From Nitrosomonas oligotropha (GTDB lineage: Bacteria > Pseudomonadota > Gammaproteobacteria > Burkholderiales > Nitrosomonadaceae), in the NCBI RefSeq assembly GCF_900106555.1, contig NZ_FNOE01000022.1, positions 1 through 45,868 on the forward strand: a stretch of DNA of 45,868 bases. The letters run 5' to 3'. The translations under genes and the position numbers were made by a program. The notes below the pieces were generated by a model. It did not search any database, was not told where the DNA came from, and saw only the letters and a program-made list of their open reading frames with translations. Below, in pieces: positions 17,150 through 26,641 of the stretch (position 1 is its first letter; each line of letters starts with the position of its first letter).

Positions 17150-18239
17150 GCCCATTAGTAGCGCTGAGCAATTTCCGGCCCAATACTGGCATTGGCTGGA
17201 GGACGGGCGGATTCAATGCGATTTGTGTCCGCGTGATTGCAAACTGCACGAAGGACAACGCGGCGCCTGCTTTGTGCGCGGACGCGCAGGTGATACGATG
17301 GTGCTGACAACGTACGGACGTTCATCCGGTTTTTGTGTCGATCCGATTGAGAAAAAGCCACTCAACCAATTTTATCCCGGTAGCAGTGTGTTGTCGTTTG
17401 GCACGGCGGGTTGCAACCTCGCCTGCAAATTTTGCCAGAACTGGGATATTTCCAAATCACGCAGTTTCGACAAGTTGCTGGATCAGGCCAGTCCGGAAGC
17501 GATTGCGCGTTGTGCGGAGCAATATCACTGCAAGAGCGTGGCGTTCACGTACAACGATCCGGTGATTTTTGCCGAATATGCGATGGACGTGGCGGATGCC
17601 TGTCATGCCATAGGGATCAAGACGGTTGCGGTGACGGCAGGTTATATTCATGCCCAGCCGCGGCGTGATTTTTTCGCCAAAATGGATGCCGCCAACGTGG
17701 ACTTGAAGGCATTTACCGAAGCATTTTACGTCAAACAAACCGGATCGCATTTGCAGCCCGTGCTGGATACATTGTGCTATTTGAAGCACGAAACCGATGT
17801 ATGGCTTGAGTTGACCACACTATTGATTCCGGGACTGAACGATTCCAGCGAGGAAATCACTGCCATGAGCCATTGGATCATGAAAGAACTGGGGCCCGGT
17901 GTGCCGCTGCACTTCAGCGCTTTCCATCCGGATTACAAGCTGGACGATATACCGCCAACACCGCCTGAAACATTGATTCGGGCGCGTCAGATCGCGCTGG
18001 ATGCCGGGCTGCATTATGTGTATACCGGCAATGTGCACCATATCGAAGGTGATACGACCTATTGTCCCGGTTGCGGCAGTGCCGTGATTGTGCGCGACTG
18101 GTATGAGATCAAACAGTATCATTTGACCGCGGAGGGCCGCTGTAAAAACTGCAATGCCACCACTGCGGGCCGTTTTGAACAATTCACCGGTCAATTCGGC
18201 CGGCAGCGCATTCCGGTCAGAATCGGAGCGGTGGCATGA
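17142..18239 (+). CDS. amrS: AmmeMemoRadiSam radical SAM enzyme
   Basis: Start ATG 17142 is preferred over an earlier in-frame ATG at 17112 because of GGGAGG 7 bases upstream; the product is then 365 residues. The radical SAM cluster is CNLACKFC (Cys91, 95, 98), inside FGTAGCNLACKFCQNWDIS. An N-terminal CDLCPRDCKLHEGQRGACFVR holds extra Cys, and a C-terminal CPGCG...CKNCN pair resembles a zinc ribbon. This layout is that of the AmrS/PflA-like family. It is fused translationally to protein A upstream and overlaps the hydrolase downstream by 4 bases. The substrate is unknown. Confidence 0.93.
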   Translation: MDEPISSAEQFPAQYWHWLEDGRIQCDLCPRDCKLHEGQRGACFVRGRAGDTMVLTTYGRSSGFCVDPIEKKPLNQFYPGSSVLSFGTAGCNLACKFCQNWDISKSRSFDKLLDQASPEAIARCAEQYHCKSVAFTYNDPVIFAEYAMDVADACHAIGIKTVAVTAGYIHAQPRRDFFAKMDAANVDLKAFTEAFYVKQTGSHLQPVLDTLCYLKHETDVWLELTTLLIPGLNDSSEEITAMSHWIMKELGPGVPLHFSAFHPDYKLDDIPPTPPETLIRARQIALDAGLHYVYTGNVHHIEGDTTYCPGCGSAVIVRDWYEIKQYHLTAEGRCKNCNATTAGRFEQFTGQFGRQRIPVRIGAVA

Positions 18240-18865
18240 CCACGGTAAAAATTCCGGCTGGGTCAGTTGAGCTGAGTGGCGAGCTGGTATTGCCACCCGA
18301 AGCATCGGGCGTTGTGCTGTTTGCGCATGGTAGCGGCAGTAGCCGTTTTAGTCCGCGCAACACTTATGTTGCCAAAGTGTTGCAACAGCGCGGTATCGGT
18401 ACATTGCTGTTTGACTTGCTGACGCGCGCGGAAGATCAGAATTATGCCCAGCGTTTCGATATCGATCTGCTGACGCAGCGCTTGCTTGCTGCCACTGATT
18501 GGTTGCAGCAGAATCCTGAAACGAAAGCGCTCAAAGCCGAGTATTTCGGCGCCAGTACCGGTGCAGCTGCAGCTTTGCAAGCAGCTGCCAGAATGGGAAA
18601 TGCCGTTGCTGCTGTGGTATCGCGCGGTGGCCGCCCTGATTTGGCGGGAGCAGTTGCGTTAAATCAAGTGACTGCACCGACGCTGCTAATCGTGGGCAGC
18701 GCGGATCATGGTGTGATCGAATTAAACGAACAGGCTTATGCTCTAATGACATGCGTGAAAAAGCTCGTGCTGGTGCCCGGAGCGACGCACTTATTTGAAG
18801 AACCGGGCACTTTGGAACAGGTTGCGCAGTTTGCCGCTGATTGGTTCTTGAGCTGCTTGCGATAG
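18236..18865 (+). CDS. Alpha/beta hydrolase (dienelactone-hydrolase-like)
   Basis: The 209-residue cytoplasmic hydrolase begins in an ATGA overlap with the radical SAM gene. It has the FAHGSGSSRFSPRN oxyanion loop, a nucleophile region EYFGASTGAAAAL (Ser in GASTG), PTLLIVGSADHGVIELN with the acid and GATHLFEEPGTL with the catalytic His. A fold of this size resembles dienelactone hydrolase or a short-chain esterase. Its tight coupling to the AmmeMemoRadiSam genes suggests that it processes the product or a precursor of that system. This is inference from gene order. Confidence 0.8.
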   Translation: MTTVKIPAGSVELSGELVLPPEASGVVLFAHGSGSSRFSPRNTYVAKVLQQRGIGTLLFDLLTRAEDQNYAQRFDIDLLTQRLLAATDWLQQNPETKALKAEYFGASTGAAAALQAAARMGNAVAAVVSRGGRPDLAGAVALNQVTAPTLLIVGSADHGVIELNEQAYALMTCVKKLVLVPGATHLFEEPGTLEQVAQFAADWFLSCLR

Positions 18866-19067
18866 CCAATGGAATTATAGTCAAATCTTTCGTTTTGGCG
18901 GTTTTGAGTCTGATAGTAGTGAATCAGTAAAAGATACCGATTTTATGGGATGAGTTGCGGCGCCGGTTACATCAATAAGAAATTGAATGCCGCTTATCGT
19001 CTGCATGCTAATCTTTGCTGTGCGCAATTATTTAACCGTCCTAAATAGGGACCTTAAGGAAATAGCG

Positions 19068-19520
19068 ATGGAATTGATTCTGTGGCGTCATGCCGAAGCG
19101 GAAGAGGGGTTTCCCGATATGGCACGTCAATTGACGGGGAAAGGATTGGACCAAGCAAGACGCGTGGCGGATTGGCTTAAACCAAAATTGCCGGAAAAAG
19201 CGCGTATAATCGTCAGCCCGGCCCGCCGGACGCAGCAGACGGCGATGGCATTGCAGCTCGATTTTTTAACAGATGCAGCGATAGGTCCTGGTGCCAGTGC
19301 TCGTGCCGTACTTGCCGCAGCTAACTGGCCTGATGCGGAAGGCACGGTGGTGATAGTTGGGCATCAACCGACTTTGGGTGAAATTGCGAATTACCTGATT
19401 CCGTCTGTTCCTCCCGGATTGCGCGTTAAAAAAGGTTCGGTGTGGTGGATCCGGTGCGAAGAAAAGGAAAATATAAATGAACCAGTACTGCACACGGTGA
19501 TCTATCCAGAAATGTTATGA
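19068..19520 (+). CDS. sixA: Phosphohistidine phosphatase SixA
   Basis: The chosen ATG at 19068 has AAGGA 8 bases upstream and gives 150 residues, the normal SixA length; an earlier frame start at 18987 has no support. The histidine phosphatase signature is LILWRHAEAE (His 9), with VSPARRTQQTA and VIVGHQPTLGEIA (second catalytic His) completing the active site. SixA removes phosphate from phospho-His domains; in E. coli it acts on the nitrogen phosphotransferase system. It is followed closely by rluE in the same direction. Confidence 0.88.
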   Translation: MELILWRHAEAEEGFPDMARQLTGKGLDQARRVADWLKPKLPEKARIIVSPARRTQQTAMALQLDFLTDAAIGPGASARAVLAAANWPDAEGTVVIVGHQPTLGEIANYLIPSVPPGLRVKKGSVWWIRCEEKENINEPVLHTVIYPEML

Positions 19521-19544
19521 ACTGTCCAGTTCAATTCGGACATT

Positions 19545-20102
19545 ATGTCTCGATTAATTCTATTTAATAAACCTTATGGCGTGATTTGCCAATTCACACC
19601 GGAAAGCGGGCATCAGTCGTTGAAAGATTTCATTCCGTTACCGGGTTTTTATCCGGCAGGCCGATTGGATGCGGATAGCGAAGGCTTAGTGCTGTTAACG
19701 GATGATGGTAAGCTGCAGCAGCAAATTAGCGATCCAAAGTTTAAATTGCCCAAAACTTATTGGGTTCAGGTTGAAGGCAAACCGGATGAAATGGCATTAA
19801 ATCAGCTGCGCCAGGGCGTCACTCTGAAAGATTACAAAACCCGGCCTGCGCAAGCTTTTCTAATGGATGAACCCAATCACCTCTGGCAGCGCGTGCCGCC
19901 TATCCGATACCGTAAAAATATTGCTACCACTTGGATATCTTTGATTCTGAGTGAAGGTAAGAATCGCCAAGTGAGACGGATGACAGCGGCGGTATTATTT
20001 CCTACATTGCGACTGATCCGCTATGCCATTGGTACATATACTTTGCAAGGTTTGGCGCCTGGTGAATGGCGCTTACTGGAGGATACCCAATGGAGTAAAT
20101 GA
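19545..20102 (+). CDS. rluE: 23S rRNA pseudouridine synthase RluE
   Basis: The 185-residue protein is a short RsuA-family pseudouridine synthase without an S4 domain, as RluE is. It starts LILFNKPYGVICQFTPE and has the catalytic loop GRLDADSEGLVLLTDDG (Asp about 44), KTYWVQVEG and the C-terminal GKNRQVRRMTAAV. RluE modifies U2457 of 23S rRNA in E. coli. It lies 24 bases after sixA. The E. coli enzyme is somewhat longer at its N-terminus, so the exact target is assumed from similarity. Confidence 0.88.
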   Translation: MSRLILFNKPYGVICQFTPESGHQSLKDFIPLPGFYPAGRLDADSEGLVLLTDDGKLQQQISDPKFKLPKTYWVQVEGKPDEMALNQLRQGVTLKDYKTRPAQAFLMDEPNHLWQRVPPIRYRKNIATTWISLILSEGKNRQVRRMTAAVLFPTLRLIRYAIGTYTLQGLAPGEWRLLEDTQWSK

Positions 20103-20408
20103 CGGTTGTTTAATTTTTTCCGGTGGATGGAGAGAAGTTTTAATGAAAAGTGAAGAAACGGCGTGTGGCTTAGTTTTGCTAAAACCGTAAATTTAAAGCA
20201 GATAATGAATTCAGATTAATATTTCATTTCTATCCAGTGTAGTATAGAATTTTGTATGAGAGTGTAATAAAAATTTAGTATTTCATAGTGAGTAAAGAAA
20301 GATGCAATTGCCGTTGGTAATGCCAAGCAGGCAATTGAAGTAGGCAGGTGGTTTGTTTTTATATATCGGCTTGCGCTTTAGTAAGCCCCTAAAAGGATGG
20401 TAATTTAT
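20103..20408. other. Intergenic region before the desaturase
   Basis: No gene is visible in these roughly 300 bases. The stretch is A+T-rich. A small inverted repeat, caattgccg...ggcaattg (around 20307-20337), could be a hairpin or operator. AAAAGGA (20391-20397) near the end is the desaturase ribosome-binding site. Confidence 0.4.
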
Positions 20409-21599
20409 ATGATTTCTGATTTTCTGACATTGATTTCAGGTGTGTTTGATATGCCGTGGTGGGGATATGTGGTCGTCACCTTAGTTTTGACGCATATCAC
20501 AATTGCGTCTATCACGATCTATCTGCATCGTCATTCAGCCCATAGAGCGCTGGAGCTACATCCGATACCGAGTCATTTTTTTCGCTTCTGGTTGTGGTTG
20601 ACGACTGGAATGGTTACCAAACAATGGACAGCGGTTCATCGTAAGCATCATGCGAAATGTGAAAGTAAAGATGATCCGCACAGCCCGGTTATTTATGGCA
20701 TCAAGAAAGTTTTAGCTGAAGGCTCGGAACTGTACAGAGCAGAGGCAAAGAATGAAGAAACCTTGAAAAGATATGGTTACGGTACGCCGGATGATTGGCT
20801 GGAACGTAATGTTTATACCAAGCATAGTGCGAAAGGTGTAGCACTGATGTTGATTATTAATGTGATTCTGTTCGGTCCTATTGGTATTACGATATGGGCG
20901 GTGCAGATGATTTGGGCGCCGATTTTTGCTGCTGGTATTATCAATGGTGTTGGTCATTATTGGGGTTATCGCAATTTTCGCGCGGAAGACGCCAGCACCA
21001 ACATTGTCCCTTGGGGTATTTTAATCGGTGGTGAAGAATTACATAATAATCATCACGCTTATGCAACCTCTGCACGATTATCCAATAAATGGTACGAGTT
21101 TGATATCGGCTGGTTGTATATCCGGACATTGGAAATCCTCGGACTTGCAAAAGTTAAAAAAATCGCTCCGAAATTGCGTATTGATAAAGCAAAAACCCAA
21201 TGCGATTCGGACACATTGCAAGCTGTGATTTCTCATCGTTATGAAGTTCTTGCCAAATATACGAAATCGCTGAAAGTAACTTTTGCAAATGAAGTCATTC
21301 ATTTGAAAGAAGCGGCTGCGCAATACGGCGTGGATAACAATACCTTGAAACATTGGATTCTTGCCGATTCCAAAACATTGCAAGAGCACGAACGCGAGAA
21401 ACTGAGTCAAGTGCTTAGTAATGCCAAAACATTGGATAAAGTGTATACCATGCGTGAAGAACTGGCCAAAATCTGGCAACGCTCTACAGCATCAACCGAA
21501 GAATTGGTTAAAGAGTTGGAAGATTGGTGCCGACGTGCGGAAGAAAGCGGTATCGAAGTGCTAAGAACTTTTTCCCAGCGGTTACGGTGTTACGCATAG
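20409..21599 (+). CDS. Membrane fatty-acid (acyl) desaturase
   Basis: ATG 20409 is preferred over 20397, which would overlap the AAAAGGA ribosome-binding site. The product is 396 residues. Three His boxes bind the di-iron centre: HRHSAH (40-45), HRKHH and HNNHH, with hydrophobic membrane spans between them (about 15-40, 55-75 and 140-185). The family introduces a cis double bond, usually delta-9, into acyl chains. The last 130 residues are helical and charged, probably a cytosolic coiled coil, as seen in proteobacterial members of about 390 residues. A very strong terminator follows. Temperature or membrane-fluidity control is likely but not visible. Confidence 0.9.
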   Translation: MISDFLTLISGVFDMPWWGYVVVTLVLTHITIASITIYLHRHSAHRALELHPIPSHFFRFWLWLTTGMVTKQWTAVHRKHHAKCESKDDPHSPVIYGIKKVLAEGSELYRAEAKNEETLKRYGYGTPDDWLERNVYTKHSAKGVALMLIINVILFGPIGITIWAVQMIWAPIFAAGIINGVGHYWGYRNFRAEDASTNIVPWGILIGGEELHNNHHAYATSARLSNKWYEFDIGWLYIRTLEILGLAKVKKIAPKLRIDKAKTQCDSDTLQAVISHRYEVLAKYTKSLKVTFANEVIHLKEAAAQYGVDNNTLKHWILADSKTLQEHEREKLSQVLSNAKTLDKVYTMREELAKIWQRSTASTEELVKELEDWCRRAEESGIEVLRTFSQRLRCYA

Positions 21600-21620
21600 T
21601 AACTAACTGAATAAAAGTTA

Positions 21621-21658
21621 CGCAATAAAAAACCCGCTTCGGCGGGTTTTTTATTGCG
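21621..21658. terminator. Perfect bidirectional terminator
   Basis: A 17-bp perfect stem, cgcaataaaaaacccgc with its complement, encloses a TTCG tetraloop. It ends in T runs on both strands, so it can stop the desaturase transcript and the rpmB-rpmG transcript that converge here. Confidence 0.92.
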
Positions 21659-21674
21659 CTCGTTGTTGCTGATA

Positions 21675-21830
21675 TTATTTGAGCTTTGTTTCTTTATACT
21701 TAACGTGTTTCCTTGCAACAGGGTCAAATTTCATCAACTCCAATTTTTCAGGTTTTGCACGTTTGTTCTTGGTCGTTGTATAAAAATGCCCCGTACCTGC
21801 CGAGGATTCCAGTTTTATTTTTTCACGCAT
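21675..21830 (-). CDS. rpmG: Ribosomal protein bL33
   Basis: The 51-residue frame [20 protein letters not shown] to KYKETKLK is a standard proteobacterial L33. It has the KNKR segment and [11 protein letters not shown] tail but lacks the zinc-binding Cys of the C+ form. It follows rpmB by 35 bases. It is part of the 50S subunit. Confidence 0.95.
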   Translation of the reverse strand: MREKIKLESSAGTGHFYTTTKNKRAKPEKLELMKFDPVARKHVKYKETKLK

Positions 21831-21865
21831 AATGCTAACTCCTTAACTAACCTTCGGTGAGTTTC

Positions 21866-22102
21866 TTAAATGCCTTTACCTTCAGCGCGTAATTTTGCCA
21901 ATACTGCATCGATACCATTCTTATCGATAGTACGTAATGCCGCATTACTTAATCGTAAACTAATCCAGCGGCTTTCACTTTCAACCCAAAATCTGCGGCG
22001 TTGCAAATTGGGCAAAAAACGCCTTTTAGTTTTATTGTTTGCGTGAGAAACATTATGACCTGACATTGGCTTTTTGCCAGTTATTTCACATACTCGTGCC
22101 AT
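21866..22102 (-). CDS. rpmB: Ribosomal protein bL28
   Basis: The 78-residue protein reads [20 protein letters not shown], then [15 protein letters not shown], both diagnostic of L28. It is a 50S subunit protein. It precedes rpmG, and the radC-rpmB-rpmG order opposite coaBC-dut is the same as in E. coli. A separate promoter in the 58 bases after radC is probable. Confidence 0.96.
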   Translation of the reverse strand: MARVCEITGKKPMSGHNVSHANNKTKRRFLPNLQRRRFWVESESRWISLRLSNAALRTIDKNGIDAVLAKLRAEGKGI

Positions 22103-22160
22103 GTTAGCGCACTCCAGAATTCTTAAAAACGAAGATTATATCCTGATTTGAGTAGTGAAC

Positions 22161-22835
22161 TCAAATTAAATCATTCTCTGCAAATGAGAAAGCAGTGCCA
22201 TTGCCTACAATAAAGTGATCCAATACTTTAACATCGATCATGGCCAATGCTTGTTTCAAGGATTGAGTTAATACTTTGTCTGCATGACTAGGCTCAGCAA
22301 CTCCGGATGGATGATTGTGTGCGAAGATTATTGCAGCAGCATTATGATGTAAAGCGCGCTTGACCACTTCGCGCGGGTAAACGCTGGCTTGTGTCAGTGT
22401 GCCGCTGAACAATTCTTCACTGGCGATCGTATGGTTCTTGGCATCGAGAAAAATGCCGAGAAATACCTCGTGCTGTTTGTTTGCCAGACTTAAACGCAGA
22501 AAATCCCGGACCAAGCCGGGGGAATTCATTGCATTGCCGCTTTTCAACTCCTCGCCGAGTGAGCGTCGAGCCATTTCTAATACGGCTTGCAGTTGTGCAT
22601 ATTTTGCAATACCCATTCCAGGTATTTGGCAGAAACTGGTTTGACTGGCAGTGAATACATTGGTTAAGCTGCCAAAATGTGAAAGTAATTCCCGTGCGAG
22701 ATCCACGGCGCTTTTACCTGTAATCCCGGTGCGCAGGAAAATCGCCAGTAGCTCGGTATCCGAAAGGGCGGTAGCGCCTTTTTGTAATAATTTCTCGCGC
22801 GGCCGTTCGGATACCGGCCAATTTGTAATCGCCAT
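22161..22835 (-). CDS. radC: RadC family JAB-domain protein
   Basis: I place the start at [17 protein letters not shown] (ATG at 22835), the usual RadC beginning; an ATG six codons earlier (22853) is possible, and the longer frame to 22970 is not supported. The product is 224 residues. A helix-hairpin-helix region (about 60-90, [13 protein letters not shown]) precedes the JAB/MPN metalloprotease-like motif [16 protein letters not shown]. RadC was once linked to DNA repair, but its actual role is uncertain. It lies upstream of rpmB. Confidence 0.9.
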   Translation of the reverse strand: MAITNWPVSERPREKLLQKGATALSDTELLAIFLRTGITGKSAVDLARELLSHFGSLTNVFTASQTSFCQIPGMGIAKYAQLQAVLEMARRSLGEELKSGNAMNSPGLVRDFLRLSLANKQHEVFLGIFLDAKNHTIASEELFSGTLTQASVYPREVVKRALHHNAAAIIFAHNHPSGVAEPSHADKVLTQSLKQALAMIDVKVLDHFIVGNGTAFSFAENDLI

Positions 22836-23040
22836 AGTGAATTGCTGAGTCATGTAAAATAAGAACCGCCGCCGGTATTTACAGATCGCTTGCGACCTGA
22901 CCCGGAACAGCTTCAGTGGTAACTGATAGCGGCAACGGATGAGCTCTATTGAGTAGAATAAATAAGTCATGTACCGGGTTGCCTATTATTTCTTGATTTT
23001 AGTATATTGATCGGATTGAGTTTATTTTGGAATTTTGCTT

Positions 23041-24261
23041 ATGATGGCCGCATATGCGTCTTCTGCATCGAAAAAACGTTTGATATTGGGTGTAACCGGT
23101 GGTGTAGCCGCTTACAAAGTAGCGGAATTGGTCCGCCTGCTAACGCAGAGCGGAGTTGATGTGCAAACGGTTATGACGCAAGCGGCTTGCCGTTTTGTTG
23201 GCCCCGTCACTTTCCAATCTTTAACCGGCAATCCTGTCTATATCGATCTATGGGATGCCAATGCCCTGCATAACATGGCGCATATCAACCTGTCCCGCGA
23301 TGCGGATATGATTTTAACAGCACCGGCCAGTGCTGATTTTATCGCCAAACTTGCCCATGGTATGGCCGATGATCTGCTGACGACGCTTTGCTTGGCGCGA
23401 GATTGTCCGTTGATGATAGCACCCGCAATGAACCGGCAAATGTGGGAGAATCCGGCGACCCAGCGCAATTTATCCCTGCTGCGGCAAGATGGCATAAAAA
23501 TAGTTGGTCCAGCCAGCGGCGAGCAAGCTTGCGGTGAAATTGGGATGGGCCGCATGCTGGAAGCGGATGAACTGGCCGAAGCAGTCCGGATGGTTTTTCA
23601 AACCACTCCGTTGTTGCAGGGCAAAAAAGTTTTACTGACCGCAGGCCCTACATTTGAAGCGATTGATGCGGTGCGAGGCATATCCAACCGCAGTTCTGGA
23701 AAGATGGGCTACGCCATAGCGCAAGCGGCAGCTGAAGCCGGTGCAACCGTTACGCTTATTTCCGGGCCGGTTTGTTTGGCGCCGCCTGCCGTAAGCAAAT
23801 TCATCGCAGTAGTTGGCTCCGAGGATATGTTGCGTGCAGTGCAAGCAGAAATAGCGCAAGCCGATATTTTTATCAGTGTCGCTGCCGTTGCGGATTACCG
23901 CGTAGCCCAGTACAGCCAGCAAAAGATAAAAAAGTCTGCTGGCAAGCTGCTGCTGGAATTGGTTCCTACTGTGGATATACTGGAAACGGTAGCAAACATG
24001 CCAAAACCACCTTTCTGCGTCGGTTTTGCAGCAGAAACAGAAAATCTTGAAAAAAACGCGGCAATAAAGCGGCGCAAAAAGAATGTGCCGCTGGTGGTGG
24101 CCAATTTAGCGCAAGATGCCATCGGTTCCGATCAAAACGAATTGATTTTATTGGATGACGCGGGTAAGCACATTCTTTCCAAAGCATCTAAAATAGAACA
24201 AGCACGGCGTTTGATCAAACATATCCACTTGCTGTACAACTCACCTAATAAAAAAGAATGA
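23041..24261 (+). CDS. coaBC: Bifunctional phosphopantothenoylcysteine decarboxylase/synthetase
   Basis: CoaBC makes 4'-phosphopantetheine for coenzyme A in two steps. The first about 190 residues are the FMN-dependent CoaC decarboxylase ([30 protein letters not shown]; the substrate motif [11 protein letters not shown]). The rest is the CTP-dependent CoaB synthetase ([42 protein letters not shown]). The ATG at 23041 gives 406 residues, the normal length. It overlaps dut by 4 bases and diverges from radC. Confidence 0.95.
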   Translation: MMAAYASSASKKRLILGVTGGVAAYKVAELVRLLTQSGVDVQTVMTQAACRFVGPVTFQSLTGNPVYIDLWDANALHNMAHINLSRDADMILTAPASADFIAKLAHGMADDLLTTLCLARDCPLMIAPAMNRQMWENPATQRNLSLLRQDGIKIVGPASGEQACGEIGMGRMLEADELAEAVRMVFQTTPLLQGKKVLLTAGPTFEAIDAVRGISNRSSGKMGYAIAQAAAEAGATVTLISGPVCLAPPAVSKFIAVVGSEDMLRAVQAEIAQADIFISVAAVADYRVAQYSQQKIKKSAGKLLLELVPTVDILETVANMPKPPFCVGFAAETENLEKNAAIKRRKKNVPLVVANLAQDAIGSDQNELILLDDAGKHILSKASKIEQARRLIKHIHLLYNSPNKKE

Positions 24262-24707
24262 AAAAAATCGATATTAAAATTCTGGATGCGCGTTTGCATG
24301 AACAGTTGCCGGCCTATGCCACGCCAGGTTCAGCCGGATTGGATTTACGCGCCTGTATTGAGCAACCGATGACGATTAATCCAGGGGAAACCAACTTGAT
24401 TCCAACCGGCATTGCGATCCATCTGGCTGATACCGGGTTGGCGGCATTGGTATTGCCGCGCTCAGGACTCGGTCATAAACATGGCATTGTCCTGGGAAAT
24501 CTGGTCGGACTGATTGATTCGGATTATCAAGGACAGATTCTGGTCTCCTGTTGGAACCGGGGACAGACGTCATTCCAGCTGAATCCGCTGGAACGCATTG
24601 CGCAGCTAGTGATCGTTCCCGTGATTCAGGTTGAATTCAACCAGGTGGACAGTTTCGATCAGAGTCACCGGGGCGAAGATGGGTTTGGCAGCACCGGGAA
24701 GCATTGA
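24258..24707 (+). CDS. dut: dUTP diphosphatase
   Basis: The 149-residue enzyme hydrolyses dUTP to dUMP, protecting DNA from uracil and feeding dTMP synthesis. All trimeric dUTPase motifs are seen: [34 protein letters not shown] and the C-terminal GFGSTGKH. It overlaps coaBC (ATGA) and in turn is overlapped by the next gene by 4 bases. Confidence 0.96.
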   Translation: MKKIDIKILDARLHEQLPAYATPGSAGLDLRACIEQPMTINPGETNLIPTGIAIHLADTGLAALVLPRSGLGHKHGIVLGNLVGLIDSDYQGQILVSCWNRGQTSFQLNPLERIAQLVIVPVIQVEFNQVDSFDQSHRGEDGFGSTGKH

Positions 24708-25147
24708 TGCGCTGGTTTGTAATACAGCTGATTGTCTTGGGATTGCTGCCTGCCGGTGCTTATTCCTCTGAAGTCAACGTTATTCCATTGACAATATCCG
24801 GCTATGAAATTGCCGCGGAAGTGGCACATACCCAGCTATCACGCTCGCAGGGGCTGATGTACCGGGAATCGCTGGAAGAGAATACCGGTATGTTGTTTGT
24901 TTTTCCGGGCAGCGGTTATTACAGCATGTGGATGAAAAACACCTATATTCCGCTGAGTGTTGCTTTTATCGATGTGCGCGGCGTCATTCTGAATATTGCC
25001 GAGATGCAGCCGGAAACGTTGACGTCGCACGATGCGGCGGGAATGGCGAAATATGCGCTGGAAATGAATAAGGGATGGTTCGCGGTAAGAAAGATAACCG
25101 CAGGCACCCAAGTCACCGGGTTGGAACGGGCGCCTGCCGCCGATTGA
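24704..25147 (+). CDS. DUF192 secreted protein
   Basis: The 147-residue protein has a signal peptide (1-21) and a DUF192 domain. Its markers are [25 protein letters not shown], then [16 protein letters not shown] and [15 protein letters not shown]. The family is widespread and of unknown function, usually exported. It starts in an ATGA overlap with dut and converges with ffh, whose stop lies 4 bases away. Confidence 0.88.
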   Translation: MMRWFVIQLIVLGLLPAGAYSSEVNVIPLTISGYEIAAEVAHTQLSRSQGLMYRESLEENTGMLFVFPGSGYYSMWMKNTYIPLSVAFIDVRGVILNIAEMQPETLTSHDAAGMAKYALEMNKGWFAVRKITAGTQVTGLERAPAAD

Positions 25148-25151
25148 TCAG

Positions 25152-26501
25152 TTAATGCATGCGCGGCATCATACCTTTGAGTCCGCGCATCATTTTAGAG
25201 ATCCCGCCTTTATTCATCATCTTCATCATTTTCTGAGCTTGCTCGAATTGTGCCAGCAGGCGATTGACTTCTTGTACGGTAACACCCGCGCCCGCCGCGA
25301 TGCGGCGCTTGCGTGAGGCTTTAAGAATTTCCGGTTTGGTGCGTTCCTGCTGAGTCATGGAATTGATAATGCCTACTGTGCGGTGAATTATTTTGTCATC
25401 CACTTTGACATTCTGCGCCGCCTGGCTGAATTGCGTCGGCAGTTTATCCATCAACGCGCTCATGCCACCCATCTTGTGCATTTGTTGAAATTGCGCTTTG
25501 AAATCATTCAAGTCAAACGACTTGCCTGATTTCATTTTCTTCATCAGTTTTTCGGCTTCTTCCTGATCGGCATTGCGTTGTGCTTCTTCAATCAACCCCA
25601 GCACGTCACCCATGCCCAGAATACGCGATGCCATCCGGTCCGGATGGAAGATTTCGAGTCCGGTTAATTTTTCCGCGACACCGGCGAATTTAATCGGTTT
25701 GCCTGTAATGTGTTTGACCGATAACGCAGCACCGCCACGTGCATCACCATCGAGCTTGGTCAGAATGACCCCGGTTAGCGGTAACGCATCGGAAAATGCC
25801 TTGGCGGTATTGACGGCATCCTGCCCCTGCATTGCATCCACGACAAACAAGGTTTCAATCGGCTTCAGCAATGCTTCCAGCTCGCTGATTTCCTGCATCA
25901 TGGCTTCGTCGATACCTAACCGGCCGGCAGTGTCGACGATCATGACTTCATGGTGATGCCTGCGTGCAAAATCCAAGGCGGCTGCACCGATCTCGCCCGG
26001 TTTCTGCCCATCTTTAACCGGGAAAAAATCGGCGCCAGTTTGCTGCGCCAGCAGTTCCAACTGGTGAATCGCGGCCGGGCGGTAGATGTCACAAGACACT
26101 AACAATACTTTCTTTTTCTTATGCTCCATGATCCACTTGGCCAGCTTGCCGCTGCTCGTGGTTTTACCGGCGCCCTGCAACCCCGCCATGAGGATAACGG
26201 CAGGCGGCACCGTTGCAAGATTAAGGTCGGATTTGTCGCCGCCCATGATGGCGATCAATTCCTGGTAAACTACGCCAACCAAAGCTTGTCCCGGAGTAAG
26301 GCTGCTCATGACTTCATGGCCGATGGCTTTTTCTTTAATGCTGGCAATGAAATCTTTGACGACCGGTAAAGCGACATCGGCTTCCAGCAACGCCAGGCGA
26401 ATCTCGCGCAAAGCATCCTGGATATTGCTTTCCGTAAGCCTCGTTTCTCCGCGTAATGTTTTAATGACGCCACTGAGACGGCTTGTCAGGTTATCAAACA
26501 T
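25152..26501 (-). CDS. ffh: Signal recognition particle protein Ffh
   Basis: The 449-residue GTPase binds 4.5S RNA and signal peptides to target membrane proteins co-translationally. N-terminal helical bundle, then NG-domain motifs: GLQGAGKTTSSGKLA (P-loop), DTAGR, TKLDGDARGG. The Met-rich M domain closes the protein (QKMMKMMNKGGISKMMRGL). Length is standard. It is divergent from the CcsA-like gene, a common pairing in proteobacteria. Confidence 0.97.
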   Translation of the reverse strand: MFDNLTSRLSGVIKTLRGETRLTESNIQDALREIRLALLEADVALPVVKDFIASIKEKAIGHEVMSSLTPGQALVGVVYQELIAIMGGDKSDLNLATVPPAVILMAGLQGAGKTTSSGKLAKWIMEHKKKKVLLVSCDIYRPAAIHQLELLAQQTGADFFPVKDGQKPGEIGAAALDFARRHHHEVMIVDTAGRLGIDEAMMQEISELEALLKPIETLFVVDAMQGQDAVNTAKAFSDALPLTGVILTKLDGDARGGAALSVKHITGKPIKFAGVAEKLTGLEIFHPDRMASRILGMGDVLGLIEEAQRNADQEEAEKLMKKMKSGKSFDLNDFKAQFQQMHKMGGMSALMDKLPTQFSQAAQNVKVDDKIIHRTVGIINSMTQQERTKPEILKASRKRRIAAGAGVTVQEVNRLLAQFEQAQKMMKMMNKGGISKMMRGLKGMMPRMH

Positions 26502-26641
26502 GCTGTAGACCTCATAAAATAAGATGAATTTAGAACAATGGGCGTGTCCGGGATTAACAAATTCCGGGTGAGTACTTTGAATTTGTTAACGTGCCATGTA
26601 GACTTAACAGTTATTTCTGCCTTTTAAAACTGATACCCTCA

